Assembly: GCA_905221605.1 (NCBI GenBank)
Contig: CAJNDS010002557.1
Coordinates: 929,279-993,278 of the forward strand
Direction: 5' to 3'
Source of the DNA: Symbiodinium natans
Taxonomy: Eukaryota; Sar; Dinophyceae; Suessiales; Symbiodiniaceae
DNA: 64,000 nt
Shown here: in pieces, positions 24,441-33,732 of the stretch
How positions within the stretch are numbered: the first letter of the stretch is position 1
Layout of the letters: each line of letters opens with the position of its first letter
The notes under the pieces: model-generated
What the model saw: only the letters and a program-made list of their open reading frames with translations
Database searches by the model: none
What the model was told of the DNA's origin: nothing
Translations under genes and position numbers: made by a program

Positions 24441-25216
24441 CGGCAGATTCAGAGGCAACTGCCCCCACACACCACTGCACTCTACAAGATTTCAAGATCT
24501 GCCATGGATCGCACGCAGGAGTGGCCCTCGAAGGGAGACCGGATACTTTTTCTTGAAGCATACAACCCAACCCCAGAACCCGGAAGCCCACAGCATCTGG
24601 AGACTGCGCCCGCCAAGCCTAAATTCTCAAAACCCTAAACCCTAAACCCCAAACCCCAAACCCCAAACCCCCATCCCCCAGCTCGCAGCCGTAGGCGGCG
24701 TCTTCCTTGACATTGGCCAGGGGCTTCGGACCAGGAACCTATCCCTAAACCCTAAGCCTGTTTAAACCCCGCAAGGCCTGTTAATTATAAACATCTTCTC
24801 AACCCTATCAACCCAAAACTAAGCATTCTCGGGTTTAAGGTTTAGGGTTTAGGCTTACGAACCCTAAACCCTCAACCCTAAAATCCTTGCAAAGATTTGT
24901 AGTCACCGGGAAAGCCCTAATAACCCGAAACCTGCAAGCTCTTGTAGTCCCCGCAAAAGGCTCCCGAGCGCCCACAAGAGGCCCTCGCCACCCCAAAAGG
25001 AAGCCGGAGTAGAAGAACAATCGTCCCATCCTTCTGGCTTATGAATCCCAGCTGGTCTAGGGTTTAGGGTTTAGGGTTTGGGGTTTGGGGTTTAGGGTCT
25101 CGGGTTTTTAGGGTTAGAGGGTGTGAGATACTGGTTTTTACCGGCTGGGCACCCTCAAGAATGCTAGAAACCCGCCCCGAAAATCCCAAAACAGCACCTA
25201 AGTCCCCAAACCCCCC
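24441..25216. other. Host non-coding DNA
   Basis: Unique DNA at 24,440-24,610 and degenerate telomere-like copies after it. No supported gene. Confidence 0.45.
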
Positions 25217-25316
25217 GGAGCAGGCCCTAATTCCGCTTTTTAGGGTTTAGGTTCCCTTATGATAACCCTTTGAAACCGCAACAGGGCGCCCTTTATGTTG
25301 TTACTCTTGGGTCTAG
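25217..25316. mobile_element. Fold-back element, family 1 (diverged copy)
   Basis: Shares GGTTCCCTTATGATAACCC, AACAGGGCGCCCTTT and TTACTCTTGGGTCTAG with the copies at 5,498 and 29,177. Confidence 0.55.
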
Positions 25317-25411
25317 AACCTGATAGGTCGTAGGGTTTCGGGATAGCTACGACTTCCCTTTGTTGCGCGCAAGAAGATGTTGTTTGAAGATTTTTTGTGC
25401 AGAGGGTTTAG

Positions 25412-25535
25412 GGTTCAGGGTTATTAGGGTTATTAGGGTTATTAGGGTTATTCGGGTTATTAGGGTTATTAGGGTTATCAATTAGGGTTATTAGGGTTAT
25501 TGGGGTTATTGGGGTTATTAGGGTTTAGGGTTTAG
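25412..25535 (-). repeat. TTATTAGGG variant array
   Basis: About 11 copies of a 9-base variant (GGGTTATTA) of the telomere-like unit, ending in normal TTTAGGG. Confidence 0.85.
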
Positions 25536-25984
25536 CTTCCGTCCAATGAGGCTCCGGCAACGGTGCCTTCGTCCTCTGGGCCGCGTCGAAGCCGCCCGAG
25601 GAGCCCTGAGACTTTTCGTGGGAACCGAACACGCAGACTGGGTTCTAAACCCTAAAAACCCTAACCCTAATTAACCCGAAACCCTAAACCCTAAACCCCA
25701 ACCCCTAAACTCCAAACCCTATACCCTCAACCTTAGCCCTAAACCCCAAGCCCCGAAGCCCCGAAACCCCGAACCACCGTCCATGTTACACCCACATGTT
25801 TTTGTTTTTGCCACACTAAACTCTGAACCCGAAACCCTGTAAAGCCACACCCCAAACCCTACAAGAACCCTAAACCCTAAATAAAGCCCACAACCCACCC
25901 CTCCCCGCCTCCAAAACAAGAGGAAAGCTCCTTCTGAAGACCCAAAACAGGGCGGCGGCTACAACTACAGCCGAGGAGTTGAGG

Positions 25985-25986
<2 letters not shown>

Positions 25987-26023
<37 letters not shown>
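25987..26023. repeat. 37-base poly-G run
   Basis: 37 consecutive G, followed by further G-rich DNA to 26,060. Confidence 0.95.
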
Positions 26024-26024
<1 letters not shown>

Positions 26025-26322
26025 GATGGGGGTGGGGGAGGGGGGGTTGATGGGGGGGGGAATCAGATTTCAGGATGTGGGGTTTCGGGTTTGGTTTTGG
26101 CATAGGGTTTGGGTTTGAAAGGTTGGTCAGCCCCGAACGCCGTGCAAGTATGTGGTCAGCTATCAACTACAAGTGAATGGTATATGGGTATTTGCCCAAA
26201 TAGCGGGTATCCTGAACACACCCCAAGATTGGTATAATCCTTTACCTCTGCTTGCAGTGATTTGACTCCGGCGCCCGATTTGAACCAAGCTGCTTTAGCA
26301 TCTGGCCAAAACGGGTCTGAGG

Positions 26323-26383
26323 GCGAAGAGGTATCATAATTCTTATAGGGGTCCCAAGAGGGTACCCCTTATTGTCGGAAGCC
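26323..26383. mobile_element. Fold-back element, family 3 (half copy)
   Basis: GGTCCCAAGAGGGTACCCC and TTATTGTCGGAAGCCC match one half of the element at 26,522, in inverted orientation. Confidence 0.55.
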
Positions 26384-26521
26384 CATATGTGCTGTACGCC
26401 TCTTTGCTGACAAAAAGACGTCGTGACTTGGCCCGGTCCGCTGCTGCCCCACACGCGCCAGCTCTGCCGCATCGTCTGAGTCTCTGCATCGGTGTCCTAC
26501 CACGTCGGAGCCACATGGGGG

Positions 26522-26614
26522 TTTCGGAAAGTAGGGAGTACCCTCTTGGGGGTCCCTGGTTAAGGGGATTCTATTCTGCTTGGGGTATAAAAGGGGTACC
26601 CCTATTTTGGGAAA
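26522..26614. mobile_element. Fold-back (MITE-like) element, family 3
   Basis: 93 bp with TTTCGGAAAGTAGGGAGTACCC-type and inverted GGGGTACCCCTATTTTGGGAAA-type ends. The core TTAAGGGGATTCTATTCTGC recurs, reversed, at 63,494. Confidence 0.75.
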
Positions 26615-26922
26615 TGCCCACATTCCTCTTGCTTCTGGAACTGGCGAAGGTCAGAGGCGACCCAAGGACAGCGGCGTTTCGGGTTGAGGCCCTAAACAGT
26701 TTGAGAAAGGTCGGGGTTGCTCGAGAGTCTAGAGTCTTCAGTGCTAAGGGCTTCGCAAGCCCCCAAGCCCTCAACCCTTAACCCTGAACCCTAAACCCTA
26801 CAAACCCAAAAGGTCTTCCCGACATTTCCGGCTTCGGGGTCCCATCTTGAAAGGTCATGCTGGAGCGCCATCAGCAAGCTCTCGCCAAAGCTGGGCCCCG
26901 AGGAAACCCCCGAATCGATACA

Positions 26923-26970
26923 ACCCTAAACCCTAAACCCTAAACCCTAAACCCTAAACCCTAAACCCTA
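26923..26970 (+). repeat. Interstitial telomere-like array (CCCTAAA)
   Basis: About seven perfect units. Confidence 0.95.
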
Positions 26971-28782
26971 AGCCCCTTGTACATCCTAGAACTCCAAAGA
27001 CCTAAATCCCTAAACCCTAACTCTTATAGGATTATGCAACTCTAAAATTTAAACCCTAAACCCCTACATAAACCCTACCTAGACCCTAAACCCACTCGCA
27101 TTGCCGGCTTTAGTCTGTCATAAGGGCTTTTACTGTGAGTTGCTTGGCTTCATGACTAGACAGGGTCTTGCAGTACAAGTTGATTGAGGCAGTTGGATAA
27201 CTTGGTGGAGGGAAGGGCCTTGCGTTGGACCATGCAATCATGAAAACTCCCCCACATCTTCCGCAACCCGCCCTCCTCCAAGTCCCCCCTCTGAATGCCC
27301 CTAAACCCTACACCCTACAGCCTAAACCCTAAACCCTGAACCCAAGGTGTCGGAAGCTTCCCAGCGCCGCGGCAAAGTCGCCGCGCCCCCCAGTGACAGG
27401 GAGCTGAGCTCTGGGAGTTGTCGTCTTTAGGGTCCCCTAAACCCTATAAACCCTAAACCCTAAACCCTAAACCGGCCCTAAACCCTGTTTGGCTTTTGGA
27501 TTCAGAGTTTTTAGGAGTGGGTGCCTGCTTTAGGGATTTTGAGAGGGTTGGGGGCTCTCAGGGTTTAGGGTGTAGGGTTTAGGGTTGTGGGTTTGAATGG
27601 TCTTGTTGAGTTTGCTGAGATTGCTCAGGTTTTCAGGGGTGTTGGGGTTCAGTGATTTGACGAGGCAACCCTAAAACGAAAACCCTAAACCCGAAGCTGG
27701 CCTTCCTCCCCAAAAGTAGGGGAATCAGGACCTGGTCCATGGCAACATCCTGGAACACCTCCAGCTACTCTCTGGTGTGATGTTGGCCCGGGCGCCTACT
27801 TCTGCCGCATTTTGAGGGCTGTCTCTAACGGGGGGGGGTGCACCCCAAGCCCTAGATCCCAAACCCAACACCCCAACCCTTAAACCCCAACCCCTAGACC
27901 CCAAACCCCAATCCACAAACTCTAAACCCCAATACATCCCAACCCTAAGCCCCCCCCCCCAACCCTGAACGCCGAAAACCGCCTAAGGTCTACTGGAACA
28001 ACCTTTGCTTCTCCTCCTCTGAGTCAAAGGCCGTTCTTCAGGTGCCCCCGCGCTGTTGTGAGCCGTGAATTTCGGGCTTCAGGGTTTGTAGGGTCTAGGG
28101 TCTTTTGTGACTTTTTTGTGTTATTTTAAATTGTGTGTTCTTAGGGGTTTAGGGTTTAGCGTTTAGGGTGTAATTAGGCTTTGGGGTTTAGGGTTCTTCG
28201 GCTCACTAGCGCTTGCAAAAACAATTTACGGCTTCGGGTCCCGAGTAATTGGAGTTAGGGAATTAGGTTCACTGTTTGTGATACTTACTTGACGGGGTCT
28301 ATACTGTAGGGAGTAGTGAGGTAATGGATCGTTAGTTCCCTATTCGAGAAATAGTAAGTCAAATTATTTAGGGCGCGAGGGTTTTCAGATGTTTTTGGGT
28401 TTAGACATGATTTAGATGGCCCCAAACCTTCAGGCACGACACGCTCCAGAATTCATCTTCCGCTCGCCGGAGGGATCAACTCCTCGATACCGATGTTTTG
28501 GGACTTGGAAGCACCGGAAACTTTGACACGGGCAAAAGCTCGCCATTCCCTGCTTTGCTCAAAGCTACACCTAAACTGCACCCTTAACTACACCCCCTGA
28601 ACCCTAAAACCCCCTGAACCCTAAACCCTCAACCCTAAGCCCCAAACCCTAAGCCCCAACAGGGGTTCCTGCCAATGGCAGGCCTTCACGCAACGTGCGC
28701 CGCGAGGCGTTGACCTGCAATTGTGACTCCAGGTTATTTCACCCAAGGTCGCGGGGTCAGGGCTTAGGGTGCCAGGTACGGG

Positions 28783-28843
28783 GGTTTAGGGTTTAGGGTT
28801 TAGGGTTTAGGGTTTAGGGTTTAGGGTTTAGGGTTTAGGGTTT
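28783..28843 (-). repeat. Interstitial telomere-like array (TTTAGGG)
   Basis: About nine units, followed by TTTGGGG variants. Confidence 0.95.
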
Positions 28844-29176
28844 GGGGTTTGGGGTTTGGGGTTTTGGGCTTGGGGTTTGGGGTTTGCAGCGACTTCGAAG
28901 TGCAGCCTCCGAAATGGCAAGTAGACCCCGAAGCCCTCGAACCCTTAAAACCCTTAGACCCTCAACTGCTTAATCCCGAAACCCAAATCCCTGAAGCCCC
29001 TAAGCCCCTAAACCCCTAAATCCCTGAAGCCCCTAAACCCCTAAACCCCTAAACCCCTCAAAACCCTGAACCCCCCAAAACCCTGAAGCCCCCTTTGAAA
29101 GGCGCCACTCTGGTGACCCTTGCAGAATTGAAGATCGAGGCGTTGGGTGCTTTTGGGGTTTGGCGTGGGGAGTCTT

Positions 29177-29284
29177 CTAGGACCTGGAGTAGGCCCTTGT
29201 TTCCTTTTTTTTTGGTTGGGGTTCCCTTAGCCCTTGAAACCAAAAAGGGCACCCTTTTTGTTCCTAGGTTACTCCTGGGTCTAG
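29177..29284. mobile_element. Fold-back element, family 1
   Basis: CTAGGACCTGGAGTAGGCCC at the left and GGTTACTCCTGGGTCTAG at the right are inverted ends; the core AAAAAGGGCACCCTTTTTG is shared with 5,498. Confidence 0.7.
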
Positions 29285-29511
29285 TCTTTCTTATAAGAAA
29301 TCCATGCGTTTTGCAGTCTGTTCTATATTTGCAAGGGATATACTGAAAAGGTTCAGTCCTATCAGAATGATTCCTATTGGTACGCTCTTTTTGCATGATT
29401 TTCTAAGGGGTAGCTGAAGAGGGCCCTACCTTAGAGCAACTCCCCTTTGGCTTTGGCTTTCGTTTGCGTATATGTTACTTAGAGGCGCCACGGAACAGAG
29501 AGTAGAATTTT

Positions 29512-29621
29512 CCCTAAGGGTCCATATACCGATAATAGTACATACTTGGGCCCTAAAGCTAATATATGGGAACCCCTTTAAGGCCCAAGTATATACTATA
29601 TAGATACATGGACCCTTAGGG
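29512..29621. mobile_element. Fold-back element with ~40-bp inverted ends, family 5
   Basis: CCCTAAGGGTCCATATACC ... ACTTGGGCC and its inverted partner GGCCCAAGTATATACTAT ... CATGGACCCTTAGGG. Single copy found in this window. Confidence 0.75.
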
Positions 29622-29711
29622 TTTTTGTTGCGTGTGGAGGGAGTTGGGGGTGTTTAGGGTTGGCCTGTCAGTTTAGTCACACAGACGACGGCCTGCAGAG
29701 TCGGCATTTTT

Positions 29712-29785
29712 TGGGTTTAGGGTTTAGGGTTTAGGGTTTAGGGTTTAGGGTTTAGGGTTTAGGGTTTAGGGTTTAGGGTTTAGGG
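29712..29785 (-). repeat. Interstitial telomere-like array (TTTAGGG)
   Basis: About ten perfect units. Confidence 0.95.
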
Positions 29786-31513
29786 TAGAATCAATGTGAA
29801 TTGCCAACCCGGGAGTTGCACGTAACGTAGCAGTCAGAATCTGAACTTTGCAACTTTGCATGTGGATCTGCTGCGCATGTTGCGCACGTTGCACGCAGGA
29901 CTTATTGCTTCGAACATGTTCGTAGTGTCCCCCAAACACCCTAAACCCGAAACCTCAGACCCGGGAAGGACATCCGTAAAAGCCTGCCTTGTTTGAAGGC
30001 CGGCGCGCTGCCAGCCCTCTCAGTCAGGTCCGGTACCCGGGTTCTTCGGGGTGTTGAGTTCAAGAAGGCATAGGGTTTGTGCTGTGCTGATGCCTGTCAC
30101 GGTTTTCGTGCCATCAAAGACTGTTCATCATGAGCCTGCCGAACCCCTAAACCCTGACCCTACACCGTGAAAAACCCAACAAATTCCGAAAGCCATATTT
30201 CCACCCTAAACCCTAAACCCTAGACCCTAGACAAACCCTAAACCCTAAACCCTCGAAGTCGTGCCCAAAATGTCACCAGGCGTGGTACTTCTTCGCTCCA
30301 GATGGAGTGGCGCGAGGTGCTCTCAACAGAATTGAGGGGTTTAGGGTTCAGAGTTTGGAGTTTAGGCTTTAGGCTGGTGGCTGTATTTCTTGCTCTTGTT
30401 GCCAAGTGGGATAGCCGCGGATAGCCATCCTTACGATTTTTCTTCATCCCCCGACACCCTCCTCATTGTCTTTGCCGTTTGGCTCGGGTTTTTCTGCATT
30501 TAAAGAGGCATCAGGCTTGCAGAAAGGAGTCCAGGGGGGTGGGGTTTAGGGTTTATATATCGGGGGCTGGCGGATCTTTGGGTGTGTTGGGGCTTGTCGG
30601 GCTCAGGGTTTATAAGGGTTTAAGCCCTAAACCCTATCCCTAAACCCTAAACTCTAAACCCTAAACCCTAGACCCTGCCACTAAGGAAGGGTACTTGCCC
30701 TTCGTGTACACTCGGACGTGACTGGACCGACCGTGTCTTCGCCAAATGGCCGAAGGCACGTATCCACAGAGCGGCCTGGGAACCCAAAACCCTAAACCCT
30801 GAACCCTAAACCCGAAACCCTAAACCCTAAACCCCAAGCCCTAAACCCTAAACCCTGAACCCTGAACCCTAAACCCTAGCCCTAAGCCCTAAGCCCTAAA
30901 CCCTGATTAACCCCCATGTAAACCCTCAAGTGGTCAATGATCCCTACTGCTATCCCGACCTGCCCTGATGCAGAACATTTCATCATTACCAAGCATTCTC
31001 AACTCGAAAGCCAAAGTCCCAAAACCCTAGACCGTGTACTACGTCTGCCCGGCCCCTAAGGAGGAATCAGATACACAAGAACCCTTCCTAAACAGGGCTG
31101 ATGCTTAAGCTCCCTTGTCTTAGAAGTAGTGAACATAAATTAGGCTTGAACTCTAAGAGGACTCGGTTAGGGTGCTTTAAGTGGCATGGGGGGCTGAAGA
31201 TAGCAGTAGAACTGGATGGCCCTCCGCACCCGGGCCTCAACGTACCCGAGATCTGAAGCCTTTAAGCCTGAACTCCCAAACCCTAAACCCTAAACCCTAA
31301 ACCCTAAACCCCAGAGTGCTCAACTGCACACCGCATAGCCATAGCCAGTCCCAGAATTCTGGGTAGCTGATGCACCGGTGCGAGCGAGAAATGGGAACCT
31401 GGAGTGCGATTTTTTTCGGGTTTATAGGGTTTATAGAGGGTTTAGTAGGGTTGAGGGTTTATGGGGTTTATAGGATTTAGAAGGTTTATAGGGTTTGGTA
31501 TAGGGTGTACGGT
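29786..31513. other. Host non-coding DNA left of the integrated element
   Basis: Degenerate CCCTAAA copies (30,780-30,905, and an array at 31,276-31,311), then G/T-rich GGTTTATAGGGTTT variants up to the insertion site. No supported gene. Confidence 0.5.
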
Positions 31514-31519
31514 TAGGGG
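31514..31519. repeat. Left target site duplication (TAGGGG)
   Basis: TAGGGG lies just outside the left terminal inverted repeat and the same six bases lie just outside the right one. A 6-bp duplication is the established footprint of Polinton rve integrases. The sequence is itself a degenerate telomere-repeat unit. If the first A of the left repeat is counted differently, the duplication could be read as five bases (AGGGG). Confidence 0.85.
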
Positions 31520-31520
31520 A

Positions 31521-31888
31521 AAAAATTGGTAAAAGGCTGGTTCTGGGGGCTGGGTCTAGGGTTATATCAGGGCTGGTTCTGAGACCTTGCCCTACCCTAT
31601 ATAGCCACCTCATCCATTCTCTCACATGCTCACCTGCTCCATTCCTGCCCTTATAGTCGCCTCATCCGTTATCATTGTTTTGTCCCGCTCTTTCGTTTCG
31701 TCCTCCACCCCCTCATCAACATCGTCGCCTAATCCGTTTCTCATCACAATAAAAATTTAAGTACTTCATAATCTCATTTTTTCATTTCTTAACATCGTCC
31801 CCTAATTCGTTTTCATCCTTCGTCATATCGCCTCACCCGTTTTCTGGGACTAGCCCACCTCAAAGACTTTACCAAAGATTTATAATAA
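31521..31888 (+). repeat. Left terminal inverted repeat (368 bp)
   Basis: From AAAAATTGGTAAAAGG inward to ATTTATAATAA, this segment is the reverse complement of 53,207-53,574, with the same length and no difference seen by eye. A frame beginning MREWMRWLYRVGQ is open in both copies, but this only reflects the repeat and breaks exactly at its outer edge, so it is not treated as a gene. Inside are four spaced copies of a motif like TCGCCTAATCCGTTTTCAT (near 31,656, 31,724, 31,797 and 31,826). Terminal repeats of this kind serve as replication origins for protein-primed polymerases and as integrase ends. Confidence 0.95.
31656..31845 (+). promoter_or_regulatory. Iteron-like repeats inside the left terminal repeat
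   Basis: Four imperfect copies of a ~20-base motif, core CGCC-TAATCCGTTTTCAT, occur at about 31,656-31,675, 31,724-31,744, 31,797-31,816 and 31,826-31,845. The set is mirrored in the right terminal repeat. Repeated sites near the ends of a linear replicon are typical binding sites for initiator or transposition proteins. That role here is inference. Confidence 0.45.
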
Positions 31889-32106
31889 TTCAGGGTTAGA
31901 TGTCCTTCAATAAAGGTTTTCAACATTTCTCGTTGGCGACATCATTTTCTTCAAGAAGGCACAACCGACACACTTGAAGTGCGCTGAGCTTTTGGCAGTT
32001 GCATTTTCTGCAAGTTGGCTTGAAGCTGACATCTCAATTTGTAGCATTTTCTGTGCTTACAGCATACTTACGTTTTGGTGCTCCTGGCTTTGTCGCTTCT
32101 TTTGCA
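31889..32106. promoter_or_regulatory. Leader between left terminal repeat and first gene
   Basis: About 220 bases of mixed composition with no TACTTAAAGACA motif. The reading frame of the next gene is open upstream to 31,999, so a longer N-terminus cannot be excluded. Promoter elements are probably here, but none is recognisable. Confidence 0.4.
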
Positions 32107-32195
32107 ATGGCAGAGGAACTTGTCAAGACACCATTGACAGAGGAACCTGTCAAGACACCATTGACAGAGCAACCTGTCAAGACACCATTGACAGA
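32107..32195 (+). repeat. 27-bp tandem repeats encoding VKTPLT units
   Basis: Three in-frame, nearly identical 27-base copies open the ubiquitin-like gene. The repeated protein unit contains TP, a possible proline-directed phosphorylation site. Copy number may vary between insertions. Confidence 0.8.
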
Positions 32196-32721
32196 GGAAG
32201 AGAGCGATGAGGAAGTCAGCGACGAGAGCGAGATTGAGCTGATTGACCTTACCCTTGACAACTTCATTGAGCAAATCAACGGGGAGACCAACGAGAAGGA
32301 CCTGAATGACATTTTGGGTGAGTTGCAGATGAAGGTCATTGACATGTCAAAGAAGATTGAGACCGTCAAGAACCGTCTTGATGATTTGAAGCGGAGCAAC
32401 ACCACGGAGGACGGCTTCTTCACCATCGTCGTCTTCTACAACAACAAGGAGTACAAGGTCAGCGTCAAGGACAGCTTCACCTTTAAGGATTTGCGCAACA
32501 CCCTCAAGGCAACCAACAGCAAGGTCTTCAAGGAGAGCAGTATGAAAATTCAGTCCTTCTTCTTTGACAAGAAGCTGATGAACGAACACCCAAAGATGCA
32601 GTTCAAGAAGTGGGGCATCAAGAAGGACAGCATCATCACCATCACGAACGAGACACCGCCAAAGAAAGAGCGCAAGTCAAAACCGCTCATCATCTCCGTC
32701 GCCTCTTCTTCCTCAAAGTGA
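32107..32721 (+). CDS. Ubiquitin-like (beta-grasp) protein with SUMO-interacting motif
   Basis: 204 residues from the ATG at 32,107; an upstream in-frame ATG at 31,999 would add 36 residues that look unlike the rest. Residues 3-29 are three tandem 9-residue repeats around VKTPLT, encoded by three 27-bp repeats. An acidic patch (31-44) leads into IELIDLT (43-49), a textbook SUMO-interacting motif. A coiled-coil-like stretch follows (65-97). Residues 104-181 look like a ubiquitin/SUMO-type beta-grasp fold: strand FFTIVVF, strand EYKVSV, helix FTFKDLRNTL, then FFFDKKLMNE and the final strand DSIITIT. No C-terminal GG is present, so conjugation is unlikely. Inference: it binds or mimics the host SUMO/ubiquitin system. 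Codons favour G/C at third positions (GAG, AAG, GAC), unlike the polymerase and capsid genes. Confidence 0.65.
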   Translation: MAEELVKTPLTEEPVKTPLTEQPVKTPLTEEESDEEVSDESEIELIDLTLDNFIEQINGETNEKDLNDILGELQMKVIDMSKKIETVKNRLDDLKRSNTTEDGFFTIVVFYNNKEYKVSVKDSFTFKDLRNTLKATNSKVFKESSMKIQSFFFDKKLMNEHPKMQFKKWGIKKDSIITITNETPPKKERKSKPLIISVASSSSK

Positions 32722-32787
32722 TTTGTGAAAGCTCCGCTCTTGTTCTGAAAGGGACGTCTGAGTAGGAACAAAGAAGACACAGGCACT

Positions 32788-32902
32788 GTCATTTGTGACA
32801 GAAACCAGTGGCATCTTGAAAGTTACGAGCGTTGAGAAAAATGCACTGTTGGGGTCTTCCGACAAGTGCTTGAGCTTGTCAGTCTTGTTGTTCTTGACAA
32901 GC
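32788..32902. terminator. Two hairpins between the first two genes
   Basis: CTGTCA-TTTG-TGACAG (32,788-32,803) and GCTTGTCA ... TGACAAGC (32,874-32,881 with 32,895-32,902) can form hairpins. The second is followed by a short T run. They lie after the stop at 32,721 and may mark transcript 3' ends. Confidence 0.4.
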
Positions 32903-32969
32903 TTTTTATCCTTAGCATTTATGCTTGAAGGTAGTTCAGCTCCCTTTGTAGTGCGCTTGTGCTTTCACG

Positions 32970-33584
32970 ATGTTCGGGTCTCGCAAGACGATAAAAACCT
33001 ACATAACAAAGTCCGAGGGTGCAAAGAACCTTGGAAAACGAGCGAAGGAGACCATCAAGAAGAAGTTTGATGAAATCACCGCTTCAGGTTCTGCCCCTTC
33101 TCAAGTTGAACCAATCATAGAGCCCATCCGTGAAAAAATCAAGCGAGTTAAGGACGAGCTGAAGGTGAAGGACGAAACCTCTTCTGGAAGTCGTGTTGTT
33201 CTCAATGCGCTTGAAAGGCTGGGCGATGGAGACCTTTTGAAGGTTAAAAAAATCTTTGAGCAGGACAAGGACAAGAAATCAAGAGTGGCAACGGAAGATA
33301 AAATCCTTGCTATGGCGTACTTGGTCGTGCCCGAGATTGCTTCCATTGACCAAATTATCCCTCACCTCTACCAAACCAAGATGGACTTAATAAGCACTTT
33401 TACCGAAGCATTCGCCCACGAATTCAACTACCAGAAGGGGGGTCAGTTGGTCTTTGACTGCGACGGCTTCGTTTCCGAGTTGAAGGACTTGTTGTCATTC
33501 CGAGAAGGGCATCGTAAAGGTGCTTTATCTCGTGATAGTGAGAGCGTTGAAGAAGTCCGCGAGGAAGGCTGTATTGTGATGTAA
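32970..33584 (+). CDS. Unrecognised protein with C-terminal CaaX prenylation box
   Basis: 204 residues, starting with the ATG in CACGATGTTCGGG. The last four residues are CIVM, which fits a CaaX box; with Met in the last position farnesylation is favoured, so the protein is probably anchored to host membranes. Residues 1-60 are basic and charged, 40-75 are helical, and the middle (80-165) contains a mixed helical domain with LAMAYLVVPEIASIDQIIPHL. I do not recognise the family. Neighbours are the ubiquitin-like gene on the same strand, 248 bases upstream, and the polymerase downstream. Codon use is richer in G/C than in the polymerase and capsid genes, as for the ubiquitin-like gene. Inference: the pair is an accessory host-interaction module. 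Confidence 0.7.
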   Translation: MFGSRKTIKTYITKSEGAKNLGKRAKETIKKKFDEITASGSAPSQVEPIIEPIREKIKRVKDELKVKDETSSGSRVVLNALERLGDGDLLKVKKIFEQDKDKKSRVATEDKILAMAYLVVPEIASIDQIIPHLYQTKMDLISTFTEAFAHEFNYQKGGQLVFDCDGFVSELKDLLSFREGHRKGALSRDSESVEEVREEGCIVM

Positions 33585-33636
33585 AGCAGTTTTTTGCGAG
33601 AGCTTCCGCCAGACTGATAGTTTTAGGGTTTAGCGC

Positions 33637-33728
33637 CTGTCAGTTTTCAGTTTTAGGGGCTGTCAGTTTTCAGTTTTAGGGGCTGTCAGTTTTCAGTTTT
33701 AGGGGCTGTCAGTTTCCAGTTTCAGGAA
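33637..33728 (+). repeat. 23-bp tandem repeat
   Basis: Four copies of a 23-base unit (starting CTGTCAGTTTTCAG) begin at 33,637, 33,660, 33,683 and 33,706; the last is altered. It sits 50 bases after the stop of the CaaX gene. Confidence 0.85.
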
Positions 33729-33732
33729 ACTG
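33710..33732. terminator. Hairpin after the CaaX gene
   Basis: CAGTTTCC (33,710-33,717) pairs with GGAAACTG (33,725-33,732) across a 7-base loop. Possible 3'-end signal of the preceding gene. Confidence 0.45.

Larger units (their letters stand above)
26615..29176. other. Host non-coding DNA
   Basis: Telomere-like arrays at 26,923 and 28,783 and many degenerate copies. No gene recognised. Confidence 0.45.

Noticed and set aside
31431-31625. Open frame MREWMRWLYRVGQ... at the left end, with a mirrored copy at 53,470-53,673
   Set aside because: It lies in the terminal inverted repeat and runs out into different host sequence on each side, so it reflects the repeat rather than a gene.
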